64,000 nt of DNA from Desulfobacula sp. Lineage in GTDB: Bacteria; Desulfobacterota; Desulfobacteria; Desulfobacterales; Desulfobacteraceae. The stretch is taken from the NCBI RefSeq assembly GCF_030145145.1, contig NZ_JAQYWD010000003.1, positions 1 to 64,000 on the forward strand, given 5' to 3'. The notes below the pieces were generated by a model. The model was not told the origin of the DNA. It made no database searches and saw only the letters and a program-made list of their open reading frames with translations. Numbering within the stretch: the first letter of the stretch is position 1; every line of letters starts with the position of its first letter. This document shows positions 44,453 through 53,272 of this stretch, one piece after another. The translations under genes and the position numbers were made by a program.

Positions 44453-45400
44453 TTAATCAAATAAAGACCACCGATACCGCACGACACTCCGTCCTTGGAA
44501 CGCCATGGAATCTGATCCATCCAGGTTAAAACTTTTACCATATTCTGTGTTTATATCCATACCGGCATCCGCCACCGGGGCCAATATCGGATTTGTCTGG
44601 GCGTCCAACCGCCAGAGTTTTGCACCAATTGTCAAGGGGTTATCCATAGTATTAAACAATCGGATGATGCTTTTGTCATGTAATTCATAGTAAAAATCAA
44701 TGCCGTTTCCTTTGTTGGAAATCATGCCGCCGGGCAATCTGTTTTGCAGCTGCACCAACAAAGCATCTGAACCCAGGCCGTGGGGAATATTGACGTCACT
44801 GGCTGCTTCCAGCGATAGCCAGCCGGAATCAAAATCAGGGGTAATTGCCGAAACAACAGGATCGCCATCGTAACGCCATCGGCCCTCAATATCTTCAAAG
44901 AACCGACCACTGTGGGCCGCATGAATTGGCGGTATATACCATTCTCCTTTTTGAATAATATCATAACCGCCTTCTCTTGGTCGGATTTGGGCCACGGCAA
45001 TTTCATGGGGTATTTCTGTCTCGGTGTCATCATACAAAACAAATTGATACCCATTTTCAATCCTCATGGGTTGTCCGTTATTTTCTTGTGTAACGGTTGG
45101 GACATATTTAACGGAAAGAAACAACGCATCATCTGCCAATGAGATGGGTATGGTTGTGGCCGCTGGATGAATGACAGGCCTTGAAAATTGATCAAACGCC
45201 AACCCTTTTCCAACCCGGATGGTTTTATGGTCACCGGCACTGACACGAAACCCCCAACTCACGCCAGTTTTACCTAAAACAGTGCGCAAATAGTGTTGGT
45301 TTTGCAATAGATTTTCCTGCAAAAATTCCAGGTCTTCTTGCCGTACTCGCTGGCCATCATAAAAAAGTAGTTTTGCCTGTTCGTTCATTGTGTTATCCAT
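44453..45400 (-). CDS. Baseplate/fibre-associated protein with C-terminal PKD-like half domain
   Basis: A 315-aa protein. The N-terminus (LFYDGQRVRQEDLEFLQENLL, then GVSWGFRV and GKGLAFDQFSRPV) follows the pattern of conserved proteins near fibres in contractile-injection and phage-tail loci (FYDGQxLxxxDL...GWGxxxGLxV...GxAxDxxGRxI). The middle is beta-rich. The C-terminal 40 residues (GKSFNLDGSDS then VVRYRWSLFD) look like the first half of a PKD domain that stops abruptly after the conserved Trp. The next gene begins 14 bp later with a complementary half. It probably sits at the distal end of the particle. The exact role is inferred. Confidence 0.65.
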   Translation of the reverse strand: MDNTMNEQAKLLFYDGQRVRQEDLEFLQENLLQNQHYLRTVLGKTGVSWGFRVSAGDHKTIRVGKGLAFDQFSRPVIHPAATTIPISLADDALFLSVKYVPTVTQENNGQPMRIENGYQFVLYDDTETEIPHEIAVAQIRPREGGYDIIQKGEWYIPPIHAAHSGRFFEDIEGRWRYDGDPVVSAITPDFDSGWLSLEAASDVNIPHGLGSDALLVQLQNRLPGGMISNKGNGIDFYYELHDKSIIRLFNTMDNPLTIGAKLWRLDAQTNPILAPVADAGMDINTEYGKSFNLDGSDSMAFQGRSVVRYRWSLFD

Positions 45401-45403
45401 TGT

Positions 45404-47125
45404 TCAGTAAGCCATTTCCTGCTGGTAACGGGCGATAACATTTTGAAATGTGATGCTGCCCGACGCGTGGGCGGTAATTTGTAAGTCCAGTCCGACACTA
45501 TTGTTTTCCGGTGCGACAACAGGTCCCTTACTCACACCGGTTTCAGCATCAAGATAGGAAAATGTGAGTGTATTCATCTCTTCCGGGAGATCAGCGTCCA
45601 CTGTTGTTCCCGCGATGGTTAAAGAGACCACCCGGGCATTTTCTCCTACTGCGGGTTTCCTGTATTGCCGGAATGAAATTGCCAGATTACCGCTGTTGTA
45701 AGGAAATTTCTTATACCCGGCACTATTTCGATTAAACAAAACCGCTTTTTCCGTTGAATCGCTATCAAGAACCACGGATAGTCGGCCCTTTTTTGATTTG
45801 ATCACAAACCAGAGATTTTTACCTGCCACAACCGACAGGGGTTTTGAAAACATCACATCCACCCAGCCGGCGTCATCATTGGCAGCAAAGGTGACACTTT
45901 CTTCAACAATCGGTATATTATCCGGTTGTCCTTGTTTGTCGGTTTGTATCTCAATTAGGATGGCACTTTTTTCCTTATTGGCTGAAACAAATAATCCAAG
46001 CCCGTACAGCTCCGTTGTTTCGGTTATGGAAAGACATTGTGCGATATTTAGATCTGAACACACACTGGCGGATATCTTATCCGGCACATCCAGGGTGTTT
46101 CTTGGAAATGACCGCCAGTCAGGAAATTCAGGGATCACATCAAGACTGATACGGTGTATTTGCCAGCTATTTGGAGTGCTAGCCGGAAATTTGAGGGGTA
46201 GATGTTGTACCCCCTGCCGATCAAAGCTGATGGATTGGCGATGGGAATCCCCCCATTTCGCTTTTCCTTCCCGGTCGTAAACAAGCTGAAAATCACCCAG
46301 CGCAATTTTCCCGGGGGCATCCATTGTTATCATTAACGGGAAGTTTTCAACATCTTCTGCCCCTGCTGCCCTGATCTCGTCAAGATACGCATTGAGTTCG
46401 TCGGAAAATTCCGGAAGGGGTGTCTCTTCCTTTAATTCACCGGCATAGGTATGGAAAGGGGGCCTGTTACCAACGGCTACGCGCGTATTTAACGGCAGTG
46501 TACTGCTGATAATAAACAGTTTGTCCAGCACCTCATCGGTTCTATCCATTTCTTCGCCGGGTGGATTTATTACCGGGTTTTCAAACTGTATAAACAATTT
46601 AGCGGTTTCTACCGCTGTAAAACTGACGTTATCGACACCCGGGTCGGCTAAGGTTAGTTTTTCGTTATAAGGGAAAAGGGGCTTGCTCCCAAATTCAATG
46701 CCCATCCAGGGCAGCACCATGACAATGGGTGGCAGTTTTCCGTCTACCTCTGCCACCGCAAGAGCTTTAACCTTTCGGATGCCGCCAAAATCCAGTATAA
46801 ACGCTTTTGATGATTCGCCTGCTGACGTAACAACGGCCTCACCTCCGGCAGCCGGGGTTTCATATTCTATGGCACTTGCAGAGACTGATGTACCTGAAAA
46901 ATGTCTCAAATTACCGTCGTGGGCAGAGCCGATCAAAGAACCGTTAACAATACGAACCCTTGCATTTCTGGGGATGTGGTGTTCAATTAACTGGGTGGTA
47001 TTCCCTGACTGAGCATCCAAATTATAATTAATATAATTTTCCCACCCCCAATGTGTCTGCCAGCTTACGGCGCTGTATTCGGTCGCTGTAACGGAGATGT
47101 CTAAATCGTGACGGGTATCTACCAC
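45404..47125 (-). CDS. Surface/fibre-type protein with jelly-roll module
   Basis: A 573-aa beta-rich protein. In the C-terminal half, a segment of about 110 residues (around 385-490) has the wording of the 'choice-of-anchor'/glycan-binding beta-sandwich seen in phage fibres (LFVSANKEKSAILIEIQTD..., GWVDVMFSKPLSVVAGKNLWFVIKS). The rest has no clear domain. Its place after baseplate genes, where receptor-binding proteins usually lie, suggests host or surface recognition. No chaperone, collagen-like repeat or trimerisation domain is visible. It is separated by 3 bp from the next gene and 14 bp from the previous one. Confidence 0.6.
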   Translation of the reverse strand: MVDTRHDLDISVTATEYSAVSWQTHWGWENYINYNLDAQSGNTTQLIEHHIPRNARVRIVNGSLIGSAHDGNLRHFSGTSVSASAIEYETPAAGGEAVVTSAGESSKAFILDFGGIRKVKALAVAEVDGKLPPIVMVLPWMGIEFGSKPLFPYNEKLTLADPGVDNVSFTAVETAKLFIQFENPVINPPGEEMDRTDEVLDKLFIISSTLPLNTRVAVGNRPPFHTYAGELKEETPLPEFSDELNAYLDEIRAAGAEDVENFPLMITMDAPGKIALGDFQLVYDREGKAKWGDSHRQSISFDRQGVQHLPLKFPASTPNSWQIHRISLDVIPEFPDWRSFPRNTLDVPDKISASVCSDLNIAQCLSITETTELYGLGLFVSANKEKSAILIEIQTDKQGQPDNIPIVEESVTFAANDDAGWVDVMFSKPLSVVAGKNLWFVIKSKKGRLSVVLDSDSTEKAVLFNRNSAGYKKFPYNSGNLAISFRQYRKPAVGENARVVSLTIAGTTVDADLPEEMNTLTFSYLDAETGVSKGPVVAPENNSVGLDLQITAHASGSITFQNVIARYQQEMAY

Positions 47126-47139
47126 GGTCTCACCATTGC

Positions 47140-47652
47140 TTAAATGTTATAGATAAATGTCAAATCTTTATGGACGGCTGCCAGTGTTTCATCCGTGGCA
47201 TTTGATGCAACGATTTCTTTTTCCACTGCATATTTTTTTACGGTATCTTTTTGTGTTGCACTCATGTCCGTATACGCTTTGTTTTCTGCTAACACCTTTT
47301 TCATCTCCACGTCTGACTGAATATCATCCGTGATCACTTTTACATCAGCGGTTTTATATTTTCCTTTTATGGCATCACTCAACGCTGCTATATCTCCCAC
47401 AGGAATTGAATCTTTTGACATAAACGTAAGAATAACAGGTGTCCCCAAAGGAACTTGTTCGCCAGCCCTGGGAAATTGATCCACAACAACCAAACGGGTT
47501 GGATTGATTTTTTCCGCGTCAACATACTTGGATAGATCGATTTTTTTCTGCAGCTCAGATGTATCCCGCAGGGCCATTTTCAATGTTCTGGAATCAACAT
47601 TTGTCGCCAGCAATGATTGACGGGACAAATTATTATTTGTTGTCAGTGCCAT
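47140..47652 (-). CDS. PASTA-like small tail-operon protein
   Basis: A 170-aa protein. Residues about 50-83 (VVVDQFPRAGEQVPLGTPVILTF) read as the second half of a PASTA domain, which in kinases and penicillin-binding proteins binds peptidoglycan; PASTA domains normally show V.dQ.P.aG..v..Gt.V.l. The remainder is helical and lysine-rich. It has its own ribosome binding site (GAGG). The gene directly upstream ends with the first half of a PASTA domain, so the domain appears split across the two genes. A cell-wall-binding tail part is an inference. Confidence 0.55.
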   Translation of the reverse strand: MALTTNNNLSRQSLLATNVDSRTLKMALRDTSELQKKIDLSKYVDAEKINPTRLVVVDQFPRAGEQVPLGTPVILTFMSKDSIPVGDIAALSDAIKGKYKTADVKVITDDIQSDVEMKKVLAENKAYTDMSATQKDTVKKYAVEKEIVASNATDETLAAVHKDLTFIYNI

Positions 47653-47668
47653 TTTAATTTACCTCATT

Positions 47669-48403
47669 TTATTTTGATGAAATTGTCTTTGTTTCACCCA
47701 ACACCAAACCCAAATTTTCCAGGGCAACCCTGGCCTCATTGAGACTCAGACCCTTAAGGTCCGGCACTTTTTCCCGCTGTTCCACGGCTGCTTTAGCTGA
47801 CACCAGAAGTGCGACAGGTCCACCGACGGTATGGTTAAGACCTGCTTCAGGAACCTGATTTAAAACTTTGACGTCAGCGCCTGATTCTTTTATATCTGCT
47901 TGAGTCAATTCTTTGCCGTGACTATCGATAATTCTATTCAACAAAAATCCCGCCTCTTTTATTGCACTATTGGCAGCAACCAGGCTAAGCCCAAAATAAT
48001 TGGCAACTGACTTTTGCTGTAGGGTTTTCGTCATTTCAATCTTGGTAACGACGGGTGCGTTACCTTCCGGCACAACTAGTTCTCTTGTTTCACCGGCATA
48101 GCCGTCAGCTTCAACAAACAATTTATAGTTGCCGTGGGAGATATCCCTAACAATGTATTTTTTAATATCAGCTCCGGCATAGGTCGCGATAACAGGGGGG
48201 TTTTTTTCTGATGTGAGGGTTATCTGTGCATTCTTTATGACATGATTATCCCCATCATCTATCACCGCAATGGTCAATTGACTCGCGGATTGATTGTATG
48301 CCTCATATAATTTTTTAATTGAAACAATGACATTATTCCATGCTTCAGAAGTGATCGGATCACCGGGTGTTGCAGTGATTAGTGGCGGATGTGTGATTGC
48401 CAT
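47669..48403 (-). CDS. PASTA-domain protein of the tail-like operon
   Basis: A 244-aa protein. The N-terminal part (about 40-130) has the look of a carboxypeptidase-regulatory/Ig-like beta domain (DISHGNYKLFVEADGYAGETR). One PASTA-like unit follows (about 130-205: ANYFGLSLVAANSAIKEAGF ... VLNQVPEAGLNHTVGGPVALLVS). At the C-terminus a second unit starts (KVPDLKGLSLNEARVALENLGLVLGETK) but the gene ends there, before the second half. PASTA in a contractile-tail cluster is unusual and points to binding of peptidoglycan or its fragments. The identification is by pattern. Confidence 0.6.
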   Translation of the reverse strand: MAITHPPLITATPGDPITSEAWNNVIVSIKKLYEAYNQSASQLTIAVIDDGDNHVIKNAQITLTSEKNPPVIATYAGADIKKYIVRDISHGNYKLFVEADGYAGETRELVVPEGNAPVVTKIEMTKTLQQKSVANYFGLSLVAANSAIKEAGFLLNRIIDSHGKELTQADIKESGADVKVLNQVPEAGLNHTVGGPVALLVSAKAAVEQREKVPDLKGLSLNEARVALENLGLVLGETKTISSK

Positions 48404-48457
48404 TTTTTACTCCTTGTTATACTGTTTGTCGGGTGGTTGGCTTGTTCACCCCTTTAT

Positions 48458-49819
48458 TCACAAAACCGTGCCATCAAAAAATATTCCTTTTCCTGTCAGC
48501 GCAGTGGTTTCTCGTAAAACACTATGGTTGATGATCCAGTCATCGGAATAATAGGCCACATTTACTCGAATCCCTGCCCCTCTAAAGCGCTCCAGACCCG
48601 CACGGATCCAGGCGGTTAAATCAACAGACTCCAGATATTCATCCAATGCCGTCAAATCATCCGGTATTAAAATGGTTACAGCATATAATTCGTGCTCCTC
48701 CCATAAGAGTTCTACCTTGCCGGAAGCAGGCAACGCATTCAGTTCAACCACATCTGTGGGAAGGGAAAAAACACATCGGTTAAATGCATCCCCATCAAAT
48801 ACGCCCTCTTTCACTGAAAATTGCCAGGTACTATCACCCAATGGTATCCGGGGCATTTTAAGTTCAATTAACGGCAGGATGACCGGTCTGGGAAATTTAC
48901 GGTGCAGTGCCCCTTCCGGCGCCACAACCACAAACAGATCATCCGGTGTGACCACCACTTTTTCTTCATCAAATAAGGCGCCTTCAAACGTGTAACACCG
49001 GTCCGTAACATCTAATCCGTTTAAGTATGCCTTTCCCTCCCGGGTAAACAATAAGGTTTGGCCTTCCATTATTGTTCCGTTAAAGCCGATTCCCTGGTGG
49101 GTGGTGAGGTTAATGATTTGAGGAAAAACGGTTCGGTTTTGTATACCAACAATTTTGATGGCGATCCGGGTATCAAAAAATCCGTTTTTCGTGATGGGAA
49201 ACCGTTCCCTCTGGCGCCGGTCTTTGATCGCACTGGATTTTTCCATAACCGGATTTTCCACCAGATAAAGATACCCTGATCGATCAACCAGGGTTTCATC
49301 TGCCATGGTTTTATACTTTACAGCCAGGCGGTGTATAAATCCGCCCCGATAGGTGTCATCTATCCAGATATCATCATCAGGATGTTCTAATGCAGGCGTA
49401 TTCTCTTCGGTAAAAAGTGTTTCTGCGGCAAGCAAAATACATGTCCCTTCCAATAAAGACCAAATGGTACCGCACCCGTCGGCAAACACCTTGACGGTTC
49501 GCTGAACTAAGGTCCGGAGAACAGATAGATACGCTTTGTAACCGGTGTGATCCCGGGGACCAAACACGTGTGATAGATAAAAATTCTGTACGATTGCAAA
49601 ATCAGCGGACGTCAATCCCAACAGAGCCGACAGACGGTGCAAATCCGCCGCGTGTCGTGCCAGGAACAACCGATGGGACCGTAAAATATCCGCCATCCTG
49701 CGCTCACATTCATCCAGATTCCCTCCGAGAACAGCACTGATCTCGCCCATTACCTTTCCGGTATGGTCCGTCCGCATAAACGCGGGGAAATGCTTGAGAA
49801 TACTTACGTCTCTGCCCAT
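48458..49819 (-). CDS. Tail protein I-like baseplate component
   Basis: A 453-aa protein. The N-terminal third (LKHFPAFMRTDHTGKVMGEI..., LHRLSALLGLT...) matches the gpI/P2-like tail protein, which together with gpJ closes the baseplate in contractile tails. It follows baseplate J by 2 bp. The later two thirds are beta-rich and longer than in P2, where gpI is about 200 aa. Comparable large versions occur in extracellular contractile injection systems. The start has an overlapping frame with the previous stop region and looks correct. Confidence 0.65.
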   Translation of the reverse strand: MGRDVSILKHFPAFMRTDHTGKVMGEISAVLGGNLDECERRMADILRSHRLFLARHAADLHRLSALLGLTSADFAIVQNFYLSHVFGPRDHTGYKAYLSVLRTLVQRTVKVFADGCGTIWSLLEGTCILLAAETLFTEENTPALEHPDDDIWIDDTYRGGFIHRLAVKYKTMADETLVDRSGYLYLVENPVMEKSSAIKDRRQRERFPITKNGFFDTRIAIKIVGIQNRTVFPQIINLTTHQGIGFNGTIMEGQTLLFTREGKAYLNGLDVTDRCYTFEGALFDEEKVVVTPDDLFVVVAPEGALHRKFPRPVILPLIELKMPRIPLGDSTWQFSVKEGVFDGDAFNRCVFSLPTDVVELNALPASGKVELLWEEHELYAVTILIPDDLTALDEYLESVDLTAWIRAGLERFRGAGIRVNVAYYSDDWIINHSVLRETTALTGKGIFFDGTVL

Positions 49820-49821
49820 AA

Positions 49822-51633
49822 TCAGGTTTTCTTTTCTTCTGTTGTTATTTTTCTCAACACAGCCTGTTCTTCCGGAGATAACATCATGGTTTCATCCAAT
49901 TCTTTGATCATCAGGCCGGCCTGCTCATATTCCACGGTCCAGTGCTGATCCGCTTCGGTCAGAGTAAACACGTCGCTGGGCTGCAATTGTGCCTGTATAC
50001 CGGATGAATCAATGGTGGCGGGAGCGGTTGAAAAATAGCTTACCAGTTTTTGTTTTATCTCCAGTTCCGCTGCAGCCAGTGTGTTTGCCACTTTTAAGCC
50101 CAGGGAAAATCGAAAATCAAAATACACTGGCGCACCAACAAACAGCACTTGAATATCCGTTTGCTTGTCCAGAAATACTGCCCGTTGTCCATCCGGAACG
50201 ATCAGGTTTCTTCTACCCTTCTGGGTGACATCCTCTGATGGATAAAGGTCCAGCACAATATCCCGTATGCCGCCCTGGGCCATAATAGTGACAATTAATT
50301 GATTGAAAATAATGGCACCCCCAATCGGTGTGCTATCTACATGGTCAAAGACTGCAGTAACAATTGAATTTTTTAAACGGGTCTTTTCATCCGCGGTTAA
50401 ACGGGTGTTTTCCGGATAAATCAGGATATTACAGTTGATCGGCAGCCTGAAATCATCACCGGCCATGGAAGAACTCATGCTAACCTCAAACGCGCTTTCT
50501 TCTCTTAAGTCTTCATCAGACACGGCCACACGGTTATCAATTGAAATCGTATTTTGCAGATTATGCTCAAAGCGAACCCCTGCGGGGCGGCTTGCCAGCA
50601 ATGCGTTATCAACATTAGCAGCTAACGCTGCGTCGGGCTCTCGAGCAATAAAGAGTTTCACTAACCCTGGATGACCCTGAAAGTCTTCAACCAGCTTTAT
50701 GTCATTCTCTTTTAACCCGGCCCCGGAAGTGATGGCATTAACAATAGCGCCTTTGGTTGCCCGGCCGGCTCGTTCCATCACACTTTTTGCCCGCAACCGT
50801 AATTCTTGATCTGATTCTTTTTCACCACTGAATAAAGTGGGCGCATCATTCGTTACAGCGGTGATGCCATGAATGGCTTTATTGATGATATTAATGGCGC
50901 TGGCTGCCACAACACCCGTGGCACCTGCAACCTCTGATCTTACCGTGGCTTCCACCGAGAGCTGTCCTTTCCGCAAGGTACGGTCACTGGTTGTAACAAA
51001 ACTGACCGGAGGATTCAGGTTTGTTGATAATTTTGTATCCGCCGGAATATAAATATCTCCCGGGGCGGCTGATTCACGGTATAATCTGACTGTGCCGCCG
51101 GCATAATCGCCGCCTTTGCGCGTTAACCCCAGCAGGGCGACAACCTGATCCAGGGCAGTGCCGTTTGCGGTATCGATAAATCCGGATTGATATACCATTT
51201 CCAATTGTTTTTCAAGAACCGCTAATTCCCGGCTGAAGGCTTCGGCAAGGGTGCGCGTCAGGCTGCCAACATTTCTATCTGTGAGTAAGGCGTTGTCGCT
51301 CTCATGATGATAATAACTGACAAAAAATTCCGACCCTTCGTCCGGCCAGATAGCGTTTGCCCCAGGCAATAATGCATCTTCCGTATCCGTGAGAAATTTT
51401 ATCTTGCCTTTTGTTGTAAACTGCCAGTCTCGCCCCGGTATAAAAACGAGAAAAGCTTCAGACGATTGTCCCAAAACTTTAATGGTGTTGACCTTTACCT
51501 CACTAAACGACCGGGACAGACTGTAACCGGGTGTTTTGGGAAAAAATTGATGCACCTCCCGGGTTTCTCCACCGGTCAAGCCGGTGAGAAGCTGATCAAC
51601 CAGTGCAACATACGGCTCTGCAATATAATTCAT
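49822..51633 (-). CDS. Baseplate J-like protein
   Basis: A 603-aa protein of the gpJ/gp6 baseplate wedge family. Typical segments are LTRTLAEAFSRELAVLEKQLEMVYQSGFIDTANGTALDQVVALLG (about 110-155), APGDIYIPADTKLSTN, and NAPTLFSGEKESDQELRLRAK near residue 270, where gpJ proteins show the conserved DPESDEELRxR. It forms the ring around the spike with gp25. It overlaps the gp25 gene by 4 nt, the order found in contractile tails. Confidence 0.85.
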   Translation of the reverse strand: MNYIAEPYVALVDQLLTGLTGGETREVHQFFPKTPGYSLSRSFSEVKVNTIKVLGQSSEAFLVFIPGRDWQFTTKGKIKFLTDTEDALLPGANAIWPDEGSEFFVSYYHHESDNALLTDRNVGSLTRTLAEAFSRELAVLEKQLEMVYQSGFIDTANGTALDQVVALLGLTRKGGDYAGGTVRLYRESAAPGDIYIPADTKLSTNLNPPVSFVTTSDRTLRKGQLSVEATVRSEVAGATGVVAASAINIINKAIHGITAVTNDAPTLFSGEKESDQELRLRAKSVMERAGRATKGAIVNAITSGAGLKENDIKLVEDFQGHPGLVKLFIAREPDAALAANVDNALLASRPAGVRFEHNLQNTISIDNRVAVSDEDLREESAFEVSMSSSMAGDDFRLPINCNILIYPENTRLTADEKTRLKNSIVTAVFDHVDSTPIGGAIIFNQLIVTIMAQGGIRDIVLDLYPSEDVTQKGRRNLIVPDGQRAVFLDKQTDIQVLFVGAPVYFDFRFSLGLKVANTLAAAELEIKQKLVSYFSTAPATIDSSGIQAQLQPSDVFTLTEADQHWTVEYEQAGLMIKELDETMMLSPEEQAVLRKITTEEKKT

Positions 51634-52112
51634 GTTTGTACCTCGAAATAAAACGGCAGAACAAAATTAATGACCTGGTTGATCATTCCCAGTTTAATGT
51701 CCAGGGCAATATCCACCCGGGATGGATCCAGGCGACGATCATACCGAATGTCAGCCCTTAATATTTTTTCGATGCGCGGTTCTTTTGCCAGCGCTTGTAA
51801 TATATACAATTTAACCAGGCGGCGATTATGTTCCGTGTTTGGCTCACCAATCAGTTCATTGTGCCGGGACCCATAATCGGGATGCCCAAGTGACGTCATT
51901 TCTCCATAACCGGTTTTTAAACGATGAATAATGGCCTGGGTTATGTTGTCAACACCTAAAGCCAAGGCCAGATCTCTCTCTTTTTTTCCCCGTCTTGTAA
52001 CCTGTGCAGTATCAAAATCGACATCTTCATACCGGCCATCTTTAATGCGGTAAACAGCCCTTAAGTCGGTACCGAATTTTTTGATTACGTCTTTTGATAA
52101 ATTAGTATCCAT
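51630..52112 (-). CDS. gp25-like baseplate wedge protein
   Basis: A 160-aa protein of the gp25/GPW family. The family core is visible in NITQAIIHRLKTGYGEM..GHPDYGSRHNELIGEP and in LRADIRYD, VDIALDIK. In contractile tails gp25 sits at the baseplate wedge near the sheath start and helps trigger contraction. It overlaps baseplate J by 4 nt. Its start at 52112 lies 71 bp after the PAAR-like gene. Confidence 0.82.
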   Translation of the reverse strand: MDTNLSKDVIKKFGTDLRAVYRIKDGRYEDVDFDTAQVTRRGKKERDLALALGVDNITQAIIHRLKTGYGEMTSLGHPDYGSRHNELIGEPNTEHNRRLVKLYILQALAKEPRIEKILRADIRYDRRLDPSRVDIALDIKLGMINQVINFVLPFYFEVQT

Positions 52113-52183
52113 ACCTTACCTGAATATCGTGTTGCTGATTGTTGAAAAACCCCGGGTTGCCCCTCCTGTTTTAACGGGTGGTA

Positions 52184-52513
52184 TCAACCGGACATGTCAT
52201 TCAAATAGGGTGCTGCCGGCGGCCCTATCACCTGCACAATCCCTGGCCCGGTGGGACAAAAATCTCCCATTCTGATCACCGGTAAATTATCAATTGTTAT
52301 TCCCTTTGCCAAGGGGGCACCAATCGGTAAAACATAGGGCACGCCCGTTACCGAGTGTATAAATTGGCAGCTGGACCCTTGCACCGCCAAGGGCATTCCC
52401 CCGGCAGTTGCAGTGACCTGGGTAACGGCGATGATTACACCCATGTCCGGTGCGCCGGCCATTCCCGGGGATAGCAGGAGTGCACAACCAATTGTAACCG
52501 GCATTCCAGGCAT
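52184..52513 (-). CDS. PAAR-like spike tip protein
   Basis: A 109-aa glycine/proline-rich protein, with repeated small units such as GMPVTIGCALL, GGMPLAVQGSSCQF, GAPLAKGITIDNLP and DNLPVIRMGDFCP. These are in keeping with PAAR-type or related spike-tip proteins, which cap the beta-helix spike. The two cysteines and one histidine (SCQFIH, DFCP) could supply a metal site. It lies directly downstream of the spike gene. The family call is by pattern and position. Confidence 0.6.
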   Translation of the reverse strand: MPGMPVTIGCALLLSPGMAGAPDMGVIIAVTQVTATAGGMPLAVQGSSCQFIHSVTGVPYVLPIGAPLAKGITIDNLPVIRMGDFCPTGPGIVQVIGPPAAPYLNDMSG

Positions 52514-52525
52514 TTTTCCATTTCC

Positions 52526-53272
52526 TTAACTGGCGCTAAAACTCGTCATTCCAGCAATGGTAACCATTGCACCTTTTAAGGTTCCGTCTGCGCCGCCTTC
52601 AACCTTGACCGAAGCCCCGGCTTTCAATGTTCCATTCATACTGCCTTCAGCCAGCAGATCTGCCCCGGCTTTTATTTGTGCATTTCCGCCGGACTCCAGT
52701 ATGAGATCACCGCCGGCTTCAATGGAAATATTTCCGTCCGCCTTGAGGCGAATGTCTTTTTTGCCGGTTAATTCAAGGGTTCCATCGTTTTTCATCATTA
52801 ATGTTGAATCACCAATGACAATCGTCGCTTCATCGTCAACAATTGTAATTGAATTATTATTGGGAAACACCGCTGAAAATCGACGGATATCCGTCTCTTC
52901 CGAATCCCGGGTTTCAAAATGCCACTCGTTGGGTTTTGCCACTGGCGGTCTGTCCACATCGTTATACACGCTACCCGTAATCACCGGATGGTGAAGATCT
53001 CCGCCTATAAATTGAACAATGACAAGATCCCCTATTCTGGGAAGTGCCACTGAACCAATCCGCTGGGTGGCAACGCTCACCCGGGGGAGTGAAATCCCTG
53101 AATCTCGCAGTATGACACTGACCTGGTAGTTGTTTTTATCCGCATCTGATTCATGGGAAAATACCTCGGTTACCTCACCCAGCTCTGTTATGTGCAAACT
53201 GGAGAGCGCTTCTTTGACAATCGCCTGTATGATGCCGTAAAGATCCTGACCTGTGTATGCCGGCATAGACAT
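52526..53272 (-). CDS. gp5/VgrG-like spike protein with beta-helix
   Basis: A 248-aa protein. An OB-fold part (about 35-100, QRIGSVALPRIGDLVIVQFIGGDLHHPVITGSVYN) is followed by a repetitive beta-helix region (about 135-235, with ITIVDDEATIVIGD, LKADGNISIEAGG, LTLESGG-like turns). This is the C-terminal spike of gp5/gpV/VgrG proteins. The start is set at the ATG at 53272, whose TAATG overlaps the hub gene's stop and which has GGGGG before it; an upstream ATG is at 53287. There is no lysozyme or effector domain. Confidence 0.85.
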   Translation of the reverse strand: MSMPAYTGQDLYGIIQAIVKEALSSLHITELGEVTEVFSHESDADKNNYQVSVILRDSGISLPRVSVATQRIGSVALPRIGDLVIVQFIGGDLHHPVITGSVYNDVDRPPVAKPNEWHFETRDSEETDIRRFSAVFPNNNSITIVDDEATIVIGDSTLMMKNDGTLELTGKKDIRLKADGNISIEAGGDLILESGGNAQIKAGADLLAEGSMNGTLKAGASVKVEGGADGTLKGAMVTIAGMTSFSAS

